The translations under genes were made by a program, and so were the position numbers. Below, in pieces: positions 16,334-23,840 of a stretch of DNA of 34,911 bases. The DNA comes from Haloarculaceae archaeon (lineage in GTDB: Archaea; Halobacteriota; Halobacteria; Halobacteriales; Haloarculaceae), in contig JAHENO010000035.1 of NCBI GenBank assembly GCA_018609945.1, positions 1 to 34,911 of the forward strand, given 5' to 3'. Each line of letters starts with the position of its first letter. The stretch's first letter is position 1. The notes below the pieces were generated by a model. It made no database searches. It saw only the letters and a program-made list of their open reading frames with translations, and was not told the DNA's origin.

Positions 16334-18535
16334 TCACTCTCCCGGCGACAGGCGGTCGTCGGCCCAGTCGAGTGCCGCGTCGATGTCGTGTTGTGGCGGC
16401 GAGCAGGTGAAGGACCGACAGGCGTAGACGGTCGGGCGCCCGTCGCGCGCGCTCCGGTCGGCCCAGACCGGCGGTGCCTCGGACAGTCCGAGCGTCGCCA
16501 GCCAGTCGTCGAAGGTGCCACCGTCGGCGGGCCGTGGCGCGAGTATTCGGGACGGTAGATACCGGTCGGCGAGTGCCTCCCGCCACTCGGCAGGGAGATC
16601 GTCGGCGACGAGCGTCAGCTCCAGCGCGCCGGTCGCGTACGTATCGGCGGCGAGCGTGAGCGAGGCGTGCTGGAGCGGGTTCGATTCGACCTTGCTCCCG
16701 TGGGTTTCGAGGACGCGCCCGGCCACTGTCTCGAACCGGTCGTCCGCGCGGAAGTGGTCCAGCCCCAGCAACAGCGAGGCGGCGACGCCCGCGCTCGACG
16801 GCGTCGACTGGTCGGTCACCTCCTGTGGCCGTGCGATCAGTTGCTCGCCGCCGGCGGGCGTGAAATAGAGGGTCCCCGCCTCTGCGTCCCAGAAGCGCTC
16901 GGCGATGGCGTCCCCCAACGCCAGCGCAAACCCGAGGTGGTCGACATCGCCAGTGACCTGGTAGAGATCGAACGCTGCCCGCCCGAGATACGCGTAATCC
17001 TCGAGATAGCCATCGACTTTCGTCTCCCCGTCCCTGTACCGGCGCTGGAGGTGCCCGGCCCCGTCGTCCCAGAGGTGCTCGCGGACGAACCCGAGCGCCT
17101 CCGCCCCGACGTCTGCGTACTCGTCGTCGAGTACGAGCCCCGCCTCGGCCAGCATCGAGATGGCGAGTCCGTTCCAGCCGGCGAGTATCTTCTCGTCCCT
17201 CGCGGGCCGGGGCCGTCGGGCACGCGCCTGGAAGACCTGCTCGCGGGCCCGTTCGAGCCGGTCCCGGATGTCGTCCGCAGGCACGTCGTACTCTTCGGTC
17301 AGTTCCGCGACGCTGGCAGAGCGGGTCAGGACGGTCTGCCCGTGCTCGAAGTTGCCCGCCTGGGTGACGCCGTAGCGGTCACAGAACAGCGCGGCGTCGG
17401 TCTCGTCGTCGACGGCGTCCCGGACGCCGCCGGGCGTCCAGACGTAGAAGGCACCCTCTTCTTGCTCGCCCGACTCTCCATCGCTGCTCGCGGGTCGCTT
17501 CGCTCCCCGCTCGCTTTCGTCGCGGTCGTCTCCAGTTGGGACGACCGCGCTCCGCGCGTCGAGCGTGCTGTAGAAGCCACCCTCGGGATGCTGGAGTTCC
17601 CGCTGGAGGAACGCGATGGTCTCCCGGACGACCTCGGCATACCGCTCCCGGCCGGTGAGCTGGTAACCAGCCAGCAGCGCCCGCGGAATCTCGGCGTTGT
17701 CGTAGAGCATCTTCTCGAAGTGTGGCACCACCCACTCGCGGTCGGTGGTGTAGCGGTGGAACCCGCCGCCGACGTGGTCGTAGAGCCCGCGGTCGGCCAT
17801 CGCGTCAAGGGTCTCCTCGACGACTGCGCGGTACTCCTCACGGCCGGTCCGGTCGTGGGCCCGCACGAGGATGTCCAGGCGCCCGGCGTGGGGGAACTTC
17901 TGGCTGCGTCCCCAGCCGCCGTGTTCCCGGTCGGCGCCCCGCAGTGCTGCCTCTGCGGCCCGCTCCAGGGCGTCGCTGTCCGGCGCGCTGCCGGGCTGGT
18001 CGGGCACATCCTCGAGTTCGCCAGCGATGGCCCGTTTCCACTGTTCTGCGCGGTCCTCGATCTTCTCGCGTTCCTCCGGGTCGGTCCAGGCTCCGCTGAT
18101 GTCCTCCAACAACTGGACGAAGCCCGGCTGGCCGCGCTTTGGCTCGGGCGGGAAGTACGTGCCGACGTAGAAGGGCTTGCCCTCCGGGGTCAGCCAGACG
18201 GAGAGGGGCCACCCGCCGCGGCCGGTGACGCGCTGACAGATTGTCTGGTAGATCCTATCCACGTCCGGCCGCTCCTCGCGGTCGACCTTCACCGGGACGA
18301 ACCCGTCGTTGAGTATCTCGGCGACGCGCTCGCTCTCGAAGCTCTCCTCCTCCATGACGTGACACCAGTGGCAGGCCGCGTACCCCACAGAGAGGAAGAT
18401 CGGGACGTCCCGCTGGCGTGCGGCCTCGCGTGCGGTTTCGTCCCAGGGTTGCCAGTTGACCGGATTGTCCGCGTGCTGTCGGAGGTACGGGCTGCCCTCC
18501 TCGTCGAGACGGTTGCGGCGGGCTGGATCTGACAT
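16334..18535 (-). CDS. DUF255 thioredoxin-domain protein (YyaL/SPATA20-like)
   Basis: A 733-residue protein with an N-terminal thioredoxin-like DUF255 domain and a long C-terminal alpha/alpha-barrel (six-hairpin glycosidase-like) region. The N-terminus shows the family hallmarks 'SPYLRQHADNPVNWQPW', 'ACHWCHVMEEESFE' (CxxC near residue 55), 'VPVKVDREERPDVD' and 'GRGGWPLSVWLTP'. 'GGGFHRYTTDREWVVPHFEKMLYDNA' and 'EKILAGWNGLAISMLAEAG' mark the barrel. The exact function is unknown; it is often called a thioredoxin domain-containing protein. A Ser/Glu/Arg-rich stretch of about 25-30 residues ('GDDRDESERGAKRPASSDGESGEQ') interrupts 'STLDA...EEGAFYVW'. The start at 18535 (MSDPARRNRL) replaces the track start at 18607. 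It is convergent with the small thioredoxin gene, 18 nt apart. Confidence 0.9.
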   Translation of the reverse strand: MSDPARRNRLDEEGSPYLRQHADNPVNWQPWDETAREAARQRDVPIFLSVGYAACHWCHVMEEESFESERVAEILNDGFVPVKVDREERPDVDRIYQTICQRVTGRGGWPLSVWLTPEGKPFYVGTYFPPEPKRGQPGFVQLLEDISGAWTDPEEREKIEDRAEQWKRAIAGELEDVPDQPGSAPDSDALERAAEAALRGADREHGGWGRSQKFPHAGRLDILVRAHDRTGREEYRAVVEETLDAMADRGLYDHVGGGFHRYTTDREWVVPHFEKMLYDNAEIPRALLAGYQLTGRERYAEVVRETIAFLQRELQHPEGGFYSTLDARSAVVPTGDDRDESERGAKRPASSDGESGEQEEGAFYVWTPGGVRDAVDDETDAALFCDRYGVTQAGNFEHGQTVLTRSASVAELTEEYDVPADDIRDRLERAREQVFQARARRPRPARDEKILAGWNGLAISMLAEAGLVLDDEYADVGAEALGFVREHLWDDGAGHLQRRYRDGETKVDGYLEDYAYLGRAAFDLYQVTGDVDHLGFALALGDAIAERFWDAEAGTLYFTPAGGEQLIARPQEVTDQSTPSSAGVAASLLLGLDHFRADDRFETVAGRVLETHGSKVESNPLQHASLTLAADTYATGALELTLVADDLPAEWREALADRYLPSRILAPRPADGGTFDDWLATLGLSEAPPVWADRSARDGRPTVYACRSFTCSPPQHDIDAALDWADDRLSPGE

Positions 18536-18557
18536 ACTGCCTCTCCGCGTTCCGCGA

Positions 18558-18565
18558 GCAAAAGG
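18558..18565 (-). promoter_or_regulatory. TATA-like element of the DUF255 gene
   Basis: Reads 'ccttttgc' on the minus strand, about 23 nt before the ATG at 18535. Weak sequence but correct spacing. Confidence 0.4.
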
Positions 18566-18623
18566 GATTGGACTGCGGGTCCGTGTGGGGGAGCCGAGAG
18601 CGGCCACTCACCATCGAAAGTGG

Positions 18624-19682
18624 TTACACAGACGCGATCCGCCGGCGGTGGATGATGCCCTGCATGTTGGCCGTCCTGCGAGCGAACTCGCGGAGAGCGT
18701 CGCTGGTCTCGCCCTCGTCGAGGACCAGCGGGCGGCCGCCGTCCCCGCCCTCGCGGACGGCGGGGTCGAGGGGAATCTCCCCGAGGAACGGCATGTCGAC
18801 GCTGTCGGCCAGTCGTTGCCCGCCACCCTCGCCGAAGATGGTGTGTTCGGTGCCACAGTCCGGACACCGGAACGCGGACATGTTCTCGACGATGCCGAGG
18901 ACGGGCGTCTCGTGTTCCCCGAACATCCTGAGTCCCTTCCGGGCGTCGTCGAGCGCGACTTCCTGAGGCGTCGTGACGATGACAGACCCCGAGACGGGGA
19001 CGCTCTGGAGGAGCGTCAGTTGCGTGTCGCCGGTGCCCGGCGGGAGGTCGACGACCATGTAATCGAGACTGCCCCAGCGGACGTCCTCCCAGAGCTGTGT
19101 GAGCACCTTGTGGACCATCGGGCCACGCCAGATGACGGGGTCGTCCTCGCCGAGCAGGAAGTCCATGCTCATCAGCTTCATCCCGAACTGCTCCGGGGGG
19201 ATGATAGTCTCGTCCTCGGTGGCCTGTGGCGGTTCGTCACTCCCGACCATCCGTGGAACGTTCGGCCCGTAGACGTCGGCGTCGAACAGGCCGACGCGAG
19301 CGCCCATGTCGGCCAGCCCGGCCGCGAGATTGACCGCAACGGTCGACTTGCCGACGCCGCCCTTGCCCGAGGCGACGGCGACGATGTTCTCGACGCCGGG
19401 GAGGACGCGGTCCTCGGGGTCGAGGCCGCGATCGATGGACGCCGAGAGATCGACCTCGTAGTCGAGGTCGGCGAGTGCCTCGCGGACCGCGCCGGCCATC
19501 GCGGTCTCGGTCGGGGAGTACGGCGCGCCCAGCGCGAGGTCGACGCGGACGACGCGGTCGGCGTCGTCGACGTCGATGCTGTTGACCAGCCCCAGCGAGA
19601 CGATGTCGTCCCCGAGGTCCGGATCGTCGACGCCCGCGAGACGCGTTTCGATACCCTCGACGGTCGGCTGATCTGCTGTCAT
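18624..19682 (-). CDS. apbC: Mrp/ApbC (Nbp35-family) Fe-S cluster carrier ATPase
   Basis: A 352-residue P-loop ATPase that binds and transfers iron-sulfur clusters to apo-proteins in the cytoplasm. An N-terminal MIP18/DUF59 domain (about residues 1-90, 'DPDLGDDIVSLGLVNSIDV') precedes the deviant Walker A 'ASGKGGVGKSTVAVNLAAGL' near residue 105. 'GLFDADVYGPNVPRM', 'DYMVVDLPPGTGDTQLTLLQ' (Walker B) and 'GIVENMSAF-CPDCG' follow; the CxxC pair is the cluster-binding site at the dimer interface. The length and order are normal for archaeal Mrp. The ATG at 19682 has a TATA-like element about 24 nt upstream. It lies 88 nt from the DUF255 start on the same strand, with separate promoters. Confidence 0.95.
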   Translation of the reverse strand: MTADQPTVEGIETRLAGVDDPDLGDDIVSLGLVNSIDVDDADRVVRVDLALGAPYSPTETAMAGAVREALADLDYEVDLSASIDRGLDPEDRVLPGVENIVAVASGKGGVGKSTVAVNLAAGLADMGARVGLFDADVYGPNVPRMVGSDEPPQATEDETIIPPEQFGMKLMSMDFLLGEDDPVIWRGPMVHKVLTQLWEDVRWGSLDYMVVDLPPGTGDTQLTLLQSVPVSGSVIVTTPQEVALDDARKGLRMFGEHETPVLGIVENMSAFRCPDCGTEHTIFGEGGGQRLADSVDMPFLGEIPLDPAVREGGDGGRPLVLDEGETSDALREFARRTANMQGIIHRRRIASV

Positions 19683-19704
19683 TGGTACACGTAGGCGCGC
19701 GTCC

Positions 19705-19714
19705 GACGAAAAGG
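19705..19714 (-). promoter_or_regulatory. TATA-like element of the Mrp/ApbC gene
   Basis: Reads 'atccttttcg' on the minus strand, about 23 nt before the ATG at 19682. Moderate match. Confidence 0.4.
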
Positions 19715-19759
19715 ATTGTGACCTGGGCGCCGACAGCGCGGAACGCGTGCGGGAGAGGA

Positions 19760-20071
19760 TCAGGGCCGGCGGAAGGTGTAGGCCAGCGTCCGGTCGTCGG
19801 CGTCGAGTTCGACGGTCACCTCGCCGCGCTCGTGGTCGAACACCAGCCGGTCTGCGGGACCCTGGAAGGAGTGCAGCGGCATTCCGGTATCGACGCGCCC
19901 GTCGGGGAGGACGGTGAAGTGGGTGACGCCCGCGAAGTCACAGCTCAGTGACCCGTCCTCCCGCTCCTGGAAGGCGTTGCCGGCGAAGCGGTCGAGTTCA
20001 CGACGGACCGACGCGCTGTCCGAGACCGGCACCACCACCCGACCGCCGTCTGTCGCCGGGGAGGACGTCAT
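19760..20071 (-). CDS. Small conserved haloarchaeal protein of unknown function
   Basis: A 103-residue acidic protein starting MTSSPATDGGRVVVPVSDSASVRRELDRFAG. I do not recognise a named domain. The sequence alternates short hydrophobic strands with charged turns ('FTVLPDGRVDTGMPLHSFQGPADRLVFDHERGEVTVEL'), suggesting a small beta-rich cytoplasmic protein; it has one cysteine, no signal and no membrane span. The ATG at 20071 was preferred to the track start at 20107, whose extra 12 residues are basic and atypical. It ends 77 nt from the Mrp start on the same strand. No convincing TATA box was seen. The codon pattern and composition match its neighbours, so I think it is real. Confidence 0.7.
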   Translation of the reverse strand: MTSSPATDGGRVVVPVSDSASVRRELDRFAGNAFQEREDGSLSCDFAGVTHFTVLPDGRVDTGMPLHSFQGPADRLVFDHERGEVTVELDADDRTLAYTFRRP

Positions 20072-20199
20072 AGTCGGTCCTACGGGCCGGACGCACTTGA
20101 CGGACACGCCCTCTGGTATGCCGCCGACAAACGCGCACGTTCAGACGACACACGCTACGTGGTACCTGTCAGACGACCCCCCTTCGTCGGGCACACCGA

Positions 20200-20239
20200 A
20201 CGGCTATGTTCGGCTGCCACGAGAAACATACGGCTATGT
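20200..20239. repeat. 10-nt direct repeat with exact 30-nt period
   Basis: 'acggctatgt' occurs at 20200-20209 and again at 20230-20239. Each copy lies within a small inverted repeat. The spacing is close to three helical turns, which would put two bound proteins on one DNA face. Confidence 0.5.
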
Positions 20240-20283
20240 AGCGGACTTAGCAACGCATTACAGCCAGCGCCGACTGGTATCAC

Positions 20284-20303
20284 GTGCCGCCACTCGGCGG
20301 CAC
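20284..20303. repeat. Perfect 8-bp hairpin with 4-nt loop
   Basis: 'gtgccgcc-actc-ggcggcac' in non-coding DNA. It is a very stable RNA stem on either strand; no T-run follows directly. Confidence 0.5.
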
Positions 20304-20448
20304 CGCCGACCGTCGCCTCCGCCTGTCAGTCACCTGCGTGCATCTGGTTTGGGCCTCCACCCCGGGCCCTTTTTCCTGTTCCTCCTCCCCGGGCAAGGGA
20401 AGATGGAAGAGGTGAGCGGAAGATGGACCACCACTGGCGGTTCGTTGC

Positions 20449-20458
20449 GTTTAAATAC
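20449..20458 (+). promoter_or_regulatory. Promoter of the tRNA-Ser/S13 operon
   Basis: 'gtttaaatac' is an excellent archaeal TATA box. Initiation is expected near 20480, giving a 5' leader of about 65 nt before the tRNA. The core 'tttaaa' is palindromic, so weak divergent initiation is possible. Confidence 0.65.
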
Positions 20459-20481
20459 GGCGGGTGGAGAGATAGGGGTAC

Positions 20482-20526
20482 GCTCGTGTAGGGGCAGCCG
20501 CCCCGAGTCCGCGAGAGCGGGCGAGC
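20482..20526 (+). other. Structured 5' leader of the tRNA-Ser precursor
   Basis: The outer stem gctcg (20482-20486)/cgagc (20522-20526) encloses 'ggggc-agcc-gcccc' (20491-20504) and 'ccgc-gaga-gcgg' (20509-20520, with a GNRA-type tetraloop). This is a compact predicted three-way junction between the promoter and the tRNA. Confidence 0.5.
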
Positions 20527-20544
20527 ATAACCAGGCACCCGCGT

Positions 20545-20628
20545 GTCGTGGTAGCCAAGCCTGGCCCAAGGCGCAGGGTTGCTAACTCTGTGGCGCAAGC
20601 CTCCGGGGTTCGAATCCCCGCCACGACG
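20545..20628 (+). tRNA. tRNA-Ser (anticodon GCT)
   Basis: An 84-nt class II tRNA. The acceptor strand gtcgtgg pairs with ccacgac, with discriminator G at 20628. The anticodon stem cagg(g)/ctctg encloses the loop TTGCTAA, anticodon GCT (reads AGC/AGU). A long variable arm 'ggc-gcaa-gcc' and the T arm cgggg-ttcgaat-ccccg are present. CCA is not encoded and no intron is seen. It is the first element of the ribosomal cluster, 20 nt before rps13, and must be processed out of the common transcript. Confidence 0.95.
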
Positions 20629-20648
20629 TGCATCACACATACATATCC

Positions 20649-21149
20649 ATGAGTGCAGAAGAACCAGCGGACGAAGACGACGACCTCAGATACTTCGTCC
20701 GCATCGGCCAGACAGACCTAGACGGCACCAAGTCAGTCGAGCGGTCGCTGACGGAGATGAACGGTATCGGTCGCCGAGCAGCCCGCCTCATCGCAGAACG
20801 GGCCGGCGTCGACCGCCGGAAGACGCTGGGCGCGCTCGACGACGACGACATCGACGAGATCGTCGCGCTCGTCGAGGGCTTCGCCGAGGAGGTCCCGGAG
20901 TGGCTCACCAACCACCAGAACGACTTCTTCGGCGGCGAAACCACCCACGAGATCGGCAACGACCTCGAACTGACGCGGCGCCAGGACATCAACCGCATGA
21001 AGATGATCGACTCCTACAAGGGCGTCCGTCACAAGCGCGGCCAGAAGGTACGCGGCCAGCGCACCAAGTCGACGGGCCGCACCGAGGGGACCATCGGCGT
21101 CAACGTCGAGGCGATCAAGGAAGAACAGGAAGAGGAGGCCGAGGACTGA
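20649..21149 (+). CDS. rps13: 30S ribosomal protein S13
   Basis: A 166-residue archaeal S13, located in the head of the small subunit and contacting P-site tRNA and the intersubunit bridge. A helix-hairpin-helix '[17 protein letters not shown]' lies around residues 38-54. The family C-terminal motif is '[28 protein letters not shown]', followed by an acidic tail (EEQEEEAED) typical of halophiles. The ATG at 20649 ([12 protein letters not shown]) was chosen over the track start, because the upstream residues would lie on the tRNA 3' side. Its TGA overlaps the S4 ATG by one base. Confidence 0.97.
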   Translation: MSAEEPADEDDDLRYFVRIGQTDLDGTKSVERSLTEMNGIGRRAARLIAERAGVDRRKTLGALDDDDIDEIVALVEGFAEEVPEWLTNHQNDFFGGETTHEIGNDLELTRRQDINRMKMIDSYKGVRHKRGQKVRGQRTKSTGRTEGTIGVNVEAIKEEQEEEAED

Positions 21150-21673
21150 TGGCGCTGGGCAGCAACACCAAGTTCTACGAGACGCCCAACCACCCCTACC
21201 AGGGCGAGCGGATCGCCGAGGAGTCGGGGCTGACCGGCAAGTACGGCCTCAAGAACAAGGAAGAACTCTGGCGTGCGGAGTCCGAACTGCGGACCTACCG
21301 CCGCGAGGCCCGCAAACTGCTGGGTCGCAGCCAGGGCGACGCCGAGGCCGCCAGCACCGAGGGCCGGGAGTTCCTCGCGAAACTCCGGCGCCAGGGCATC
21401 CTCTCCGAACAGGACTCGCTGGACGACGTGCTCTCGCTCGACGTGACGGACGTCCTGGAGCGACGTCTCCAGACGGTCGTCTACCGGAAGGGTTACGCGA
21501 ACACGACCGCCCAGGCCCGGCAGTTCATCACCCACGGCCACATCGTCGTGGACGGGCGCCGGGTCCAGACGCCCTCCTACACCGTCTCGGTCGCCGAGGA
21601 GGATTCGGTCGGCTTCGACAGCGCGTCGCCACTCACCGACGAACTCCACCCCGAACGAGCGGAGGACCACTGA
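21149..21673 (+). CDS. rps4: 30S ribosomal protein S4
   Basis: A 174-residue archaeal S4, a primary 16S rRNA-binding protein of the small-subunit body. It begins [22 protein letters not shown]. The S4 RNA-binding domain is '[42 protein letters not shown]' (about residues 98-140), and a haloarchaeal acidic C-terminus follows. The track lists it inside a longer ORF; the ATG at 21149 overlaps the S13 stop by one base (TGATG). The end overlaps the S11 ATG in the same manner, consistent with coupled translation. Confidence 0.97.
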   Translation: MALGSNTKFYETPNHPYQGERIAEESGLTGKYGLKNKEELWRAESELRTYRREARKLLGRSQGDAEAASTEGREFLAKLRRQGILSEQDSLDDVLSLDVTDVLERRLQTVVYRKGYANTTAQARQFITHGHIVVDGRRVQTPSYTVSVAEEDSVGFDSASPLTDELHPERAEDH

Positions 21674-22053
21674 TGGCAGACGAGAAATGGGGCATCGCCC
21701 ACGTGCACGCATCGTTCAACAACACTATCATCACGATTACGGACCAGACGGGTGCCGAGACACTGGCGAAATCCAGCGGCGGCACGGTCGTCAAGCAGAA
21801 CCGGGACGAGGCCTCGCCCTATGCGGCGATGCAGATGGCCGAGGAGGTCGCCGAGGACGTCCAGGCCCAGGGCATCGAGGGCGTCCACGTCCGGGTTCGC
21901 GGCCCCGGCGGGAACCAGCAACAGAACCCCGGGCCCGGCGCGCAGGCGACGATCCGCGCGCTGGCACGGGCCGGCCTCGAGATCGGTCGCATCGAGGACG
22001 TCACACCGATCCCACACGACGGCACCCGCGGTCCGAAGAACGCAGGGTTCTGA
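21673..22053 (+). CDS. rps11: 30S ribosomal protein S11
   Basis: A 126-residue archaeal S11, which lies on the platform near the mRNA exit site. Conserved stretches '[25 protein letters not shown]', '[54 protein letters not shown]' and the terminal '[16 protein letters not shown]' are all intact. The length is normal for the family. It overlaps S4 by one base and is followed 2 nt later by rpoD. Confidence 0.98.
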   Translation: MADEKWGIAHVHASFNNTIITITDQTGAETLAKSSGGTVVKQNRDEASPYAAMQMAEEVAEDVQAQGIEGVHVRVRGPGGNQQQNPGPGAQATIRALARAGLEIGRIEDVTPIPHDGTRGPKNAGF

Positions 22054-22055
22054 AC

Positions 22056-22799
22056 ATGGAGGAGTACGACGTCCAGTTCGTCGACAGGGACGACCGCGAA
22101 GCCCGGTTCGTCGTTCGGCCGATCTCGCCCGCCTTTGCCAACGGCATCCGCCGGGCGATGATCGCGGACGTGCCGACGTTCAGCATCGACACGGTCCGCT
22201 TCATCGAGAACTCCAGCGTGATGTTCGACGAGCAGATCGGCCTCAGACTGGGGCTGATCCCGCTGACGACGCCGCTCGATGACTTCGAGGTCGGCGACAC
22301 CGTGACGCTGTCGCTGGACGTCGAGGGGCCGGATACGGCCTACTCCGGCGACCTGGTCTCCAGCGACACGATGGTCGAACCTGCCGACAGAAACGTCCCG
22401 ATCATCGACCTCAAGGAGGGCCAGCGCCTCGAAATCGAGGCCGACGCCGTCCTCGATACGGGCCGGGAACACGCCAAACACCAGGGTGGCGTCGCGGTCG
22501 GCTACCGCCACCTCCAGCGCGTCGAGGTGGTCGGCGACCGACCCGAGTTCGCCGACGACGAGGCCAACATCCTGCGCGGGGTCATCGAGGAGGACGGCGA
22601 CCTCGTCCCGACGGAGGAGTTCGACCACGACCTCACGAACCGGTATCCGGAGTCGGAACTGACCGTCGAGGACGTCCCGAACGCCTTCGTGTTCCACGTC
22701 GAGACCGACGGCTCGGTCACCGTCGACGACCTGGTCGTCCGGGCCGTCGACACCATCGAGAGCCGCGCGAACGAACTGCGAGAGGCAGTCCAGTTATGA
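22056..22799 (+). CDS. rpoD: DNA-directed RNA polymerase subunit D (Rpo3)
   Basis: A 247-residue subunit D, the archaeal counterpart of the bacterial alpha N-terminal domain and eukaryotic Rpb3, which pairs with subunit L to start polymerase assembly. It begins [45 protein letters not shown], the alpha-like dimerisation core, followed by the insertion domain and the C-terminal '[24 protein letters not shown]'. No cysteine occurs anywhere in the protein, so the Fe-S cluster found in some archaeal D subunits must be absent. The track ORF begins upstream at 21687; the ATG at 22056, 2 nt after the S11 stop, is correct. It is followed by 150 nt of structured non-coding DNA before tRNA-Leu. Confidence 0.97.
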   Translation: MEEYDVQFVDRDDREARFVVRPISPAFANGIRRAMIADVPTFSIDTVRFIENSSVMFDEQIGLRLGLIPLTTPLDDFEVGDTVTLSLDVEGPDTAYSGDLVSSDTMVEPADRNVPIIDLKEGQRLEIEADAVLDTGREHAKHQGGVAVGYRHLQRVEVVGDRPEFADDEANILRGVIEEDGDLVPTEEFDHDLTNRYPESELTVEDVPNAFVFHVETDGSVTVDDLVVRAVDTIESRANELREAVQL

Positions 22800-22803
22800 G
22801 CGG

Positions 22804-22929
22804 CGACCGTCTCCACACCCGGTCGGTCCCGACGCGAGTGATTCGCGAACGGGACAGTCCGGATCCGCGTGCGGTCCCGGCACCGTCGGAGAGCGACGGG
22901 TGCCGGACCGAAAGCGGTTTGTGGAGACG
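22804..22929 (+). other. Strong nested inverted repeats between rpoD and tRNA-Leu (possible structured RNA)
   Basis: Three local stems occur: cgaccg/cggtcg (22804-22825); gtcccg-a-cgcga/tcgcg-aa-cgggac with loop gtgat (22826-22855, 11 bp); and gtcccggcaccgtcg/cgacgggtgccggac (22874-22908, about 14 bp with two bulges). In addition, 'cgtctccaca' (22808-22817) is perfectly complementary to 'tgtggagacg' (22920-22929), which would close the two larger hairpins into one domain at the expense of the first. I do not recognise a known RNA family. Confidence 0.5.
22908..22924 (+). promoter_or_regulatory. Probable promoter of the tRNA-Leu/L18e segment
   Basis: 'ccgaaag' (BRE-like) and 'gtttgtgg' (weak TATA), ending 26 nt before the tRNA. 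It overlaps the right arm of the long-range inverted repeat. Confidence 0.45.
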
Positions 22930-22949
22930 CGCGGTAGGCAAAAACGCGA

Positions 22950-23034
22950 GCAGGGATAGCCAAGTCAGGCCAACGGCGCAGCGTTCAGGGCGCTGTCCCG
23001 TAGGGGTCCGCAGGTTCAAATCCTGCTCCCTGCA
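22950..23034 (+). tRNA. tRNA-Leu (anticodon CAG)
   Basis: An 85-nt class II tRNA. The acceptor gcaggga/tccctgc has discriminator A at 23034. The anticodon stem cagcg/cgctg holds the loop TTCAGGG, anticodon CAG (reads CUG). The variable arm 'ccc-gta-ggg' and the T arm gcagg-ttcaaat-cctgc are clear. No intron and no encoded CCA. It sits between rpoD and L18e, 18 nt before the latter, and marks the start of the second half of the ribosomal cluster. Confidence 0.96.
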
Positions 23035-23040
23035 CTTTTC

Positions 23041-23046
23041 AGGAGG
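23041..23046 (+). promoter_or_regulatory. Shine-Dalgarno site of L18e
   Basis: 'aggagg' 6 nt before the ATG at 23053. It is one of few strong ribosome-binding sites in a window dominated by leaderless or overlapping starts, as expected for a gene downstream of a tRNA. Confidence 0.65.
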
Positions 23047-23052
23047 ACCGAC

Positions 23053-23403
23053 ATGAGCAAGACGAACCCGCGACTGCGCAGTCTCATCGCTGACATGAAG
23101 TCGGCTGCCCGCAACTCCGGCGGCGACGTCTGGAGCGACGTCGCCGAGCGCCTCGAGAAACCGCGGCGCACGCACGCCGAAGTCAACCTGGGCCGCATCG
23201 AGCGGTACGCCAGGGAGGAGGAGACGGTCGTCGTGCCGGGCAAGGTGCTCGGCAGCGGCACGCTCCGCAAGGAGGTAACCGTCGCCGCCGTCGACTTCTC
23301 GGGCACTGCAGAGACGAAGATAGACCAGGTCGGCGAGACTGTCCGACTCGAACAGGCACTCGAAGACAACCCGGAGGGCGCGAACGTGCGGGTGATCCGA
23401 TGA
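23053..23403 (+). CDS. rpl18e: 50S ribosomal protein L18e
   Basis: A 116-residue archaeal/eukaryotic-type large-subunit protein (related to bacterial L15). It begins [53 protein letters not shown] and continues '[28 protein letters not shown]', diagnostic for L18e. The length is normal. It has a good Shine-Dalgarno site and overlaps L13 by 4 nt (ATGA). Confidence 0.97.
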   Translation: MSKTNPRLRSLIADMKSAARNSGGDVWSDVAERLEKPRRTHAEVNLGRIERYAREEETVVVPGKVLGSGTLRKEVTVAAVDFSGTAETKIDQVGETVRLEQALEDNPEGANVRVIR

Positions 23404-23840
23404 GCGTCGCAGAGTTCGACGCCGACATCGTCGTCGACGCTCGCGACTGCATCCTCGGCCGCGTGGCCTCGCAGGTCGCAGAGCGCGCCCTCGACGGCGA
23501 GCGCATCGCCGTCGTCAACGCCGAGCGAGCGGTCGTCACCGGCCGCGAGAACGACGTCAAAGAGAAGTTCCAGGCCCGCCGCGAACAGGGCTCGGACCGG
23601 GGGCCGATGTATCCCAAGCGACCCGACCGCATCCTCAAGCGGTCGATCCGGGGCATGCTCCCCTACAAGCGGCCCCGTGGTCGCGAGGCCCTCGAGAACG
23701 TCCGCGTCTACGTGGGCAACCCCTACGAGGACGAGGACGCGATCGTCTTCGAGGACGCCTCGCTGGACCGGCTCTCGACGATCAAGTTCGTCTCGCTGGG
23801 CGAGGTCAGCGACTCACTCGGAGCCACCAAAACATGGTAA
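23400..23840 (+). CDS. rpl13: 50S ribosomal protein L13
   Basis: A 146-residue archaeal L13. Conserved segments include '[41 protein letters not shown]' at the N-terminus and '[28 protein letters not shown]' in the middle. It is an early-assembling 23S rRNA-binding protein. It overlaps L18e by 4 nt and S9 by 7 nt, so its translation is probably coupled to both. Confidence 0.97.
   Translation: MSVAEFDADIVVDARDCILGRVASQVAERALDGERIAVVNAERAVVTGRENDVKEKFQARREQGSDRGPMYPKRPDRILKRSIRGMLPYKRPRGREALENVRVYVGNPYEDEDAIVFEDASLDRLSTIKFVSLGEVSDSLGATKTW

Larger units (their letters stand above)
20072..20448. other. Long non-coding region before the tRNA-Ser/ribosomal operon
   Basis: With the tRNA-Ser leader, this makes up a 473-nt stretch without a credible CDS; the ORFs crossing it lack haloarchaeal protein composition. 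It holds the perfect hairpin 'gtgccgcc-actc-ggcggcac' (20284-20303), the hairpins 'ccgaac-ggctat-gttcgg' (20196-20213) and 'acata-cggc-tatgt' (20226-20239), a 10-nt direct repeat, and a T5 run at 20370-20374. It could contain an unannotated small RNA or regulatory sites; I cannot identify a known RNA family. Confidence 0.5.

Noticed and set aside
16667-18532. 621-residue plus-strand ORF opposite the DUF255 gene
   Set aside because: Antisense shadow of a clear DUF255 protein.
18456-19694. 412-residue plus-strand ORF opposite Mrp/ApbC
   Set aside because: Antisense shadow; the minus strand has an intact P-loop ATPase.
20159-20491. 110-residue ORF in the 473-nt gap
   Set aside because: Arg/Pro/Cys-rich with no acidic bias; crosses hairpins and the operon promoter.
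20545-23034. tRNA genes as integration (att) sites of a mobile element
   Set aside because: No integrase, no duplicated tRNA 3' end and no foreign-looking DNA next to either tRNA.
22796-23056. 86-residue ORF starting at the rpoD stop
   Set aside because: Runs through the tRNA-Leu gene and the hairpins; basic, unlike real proteins here.
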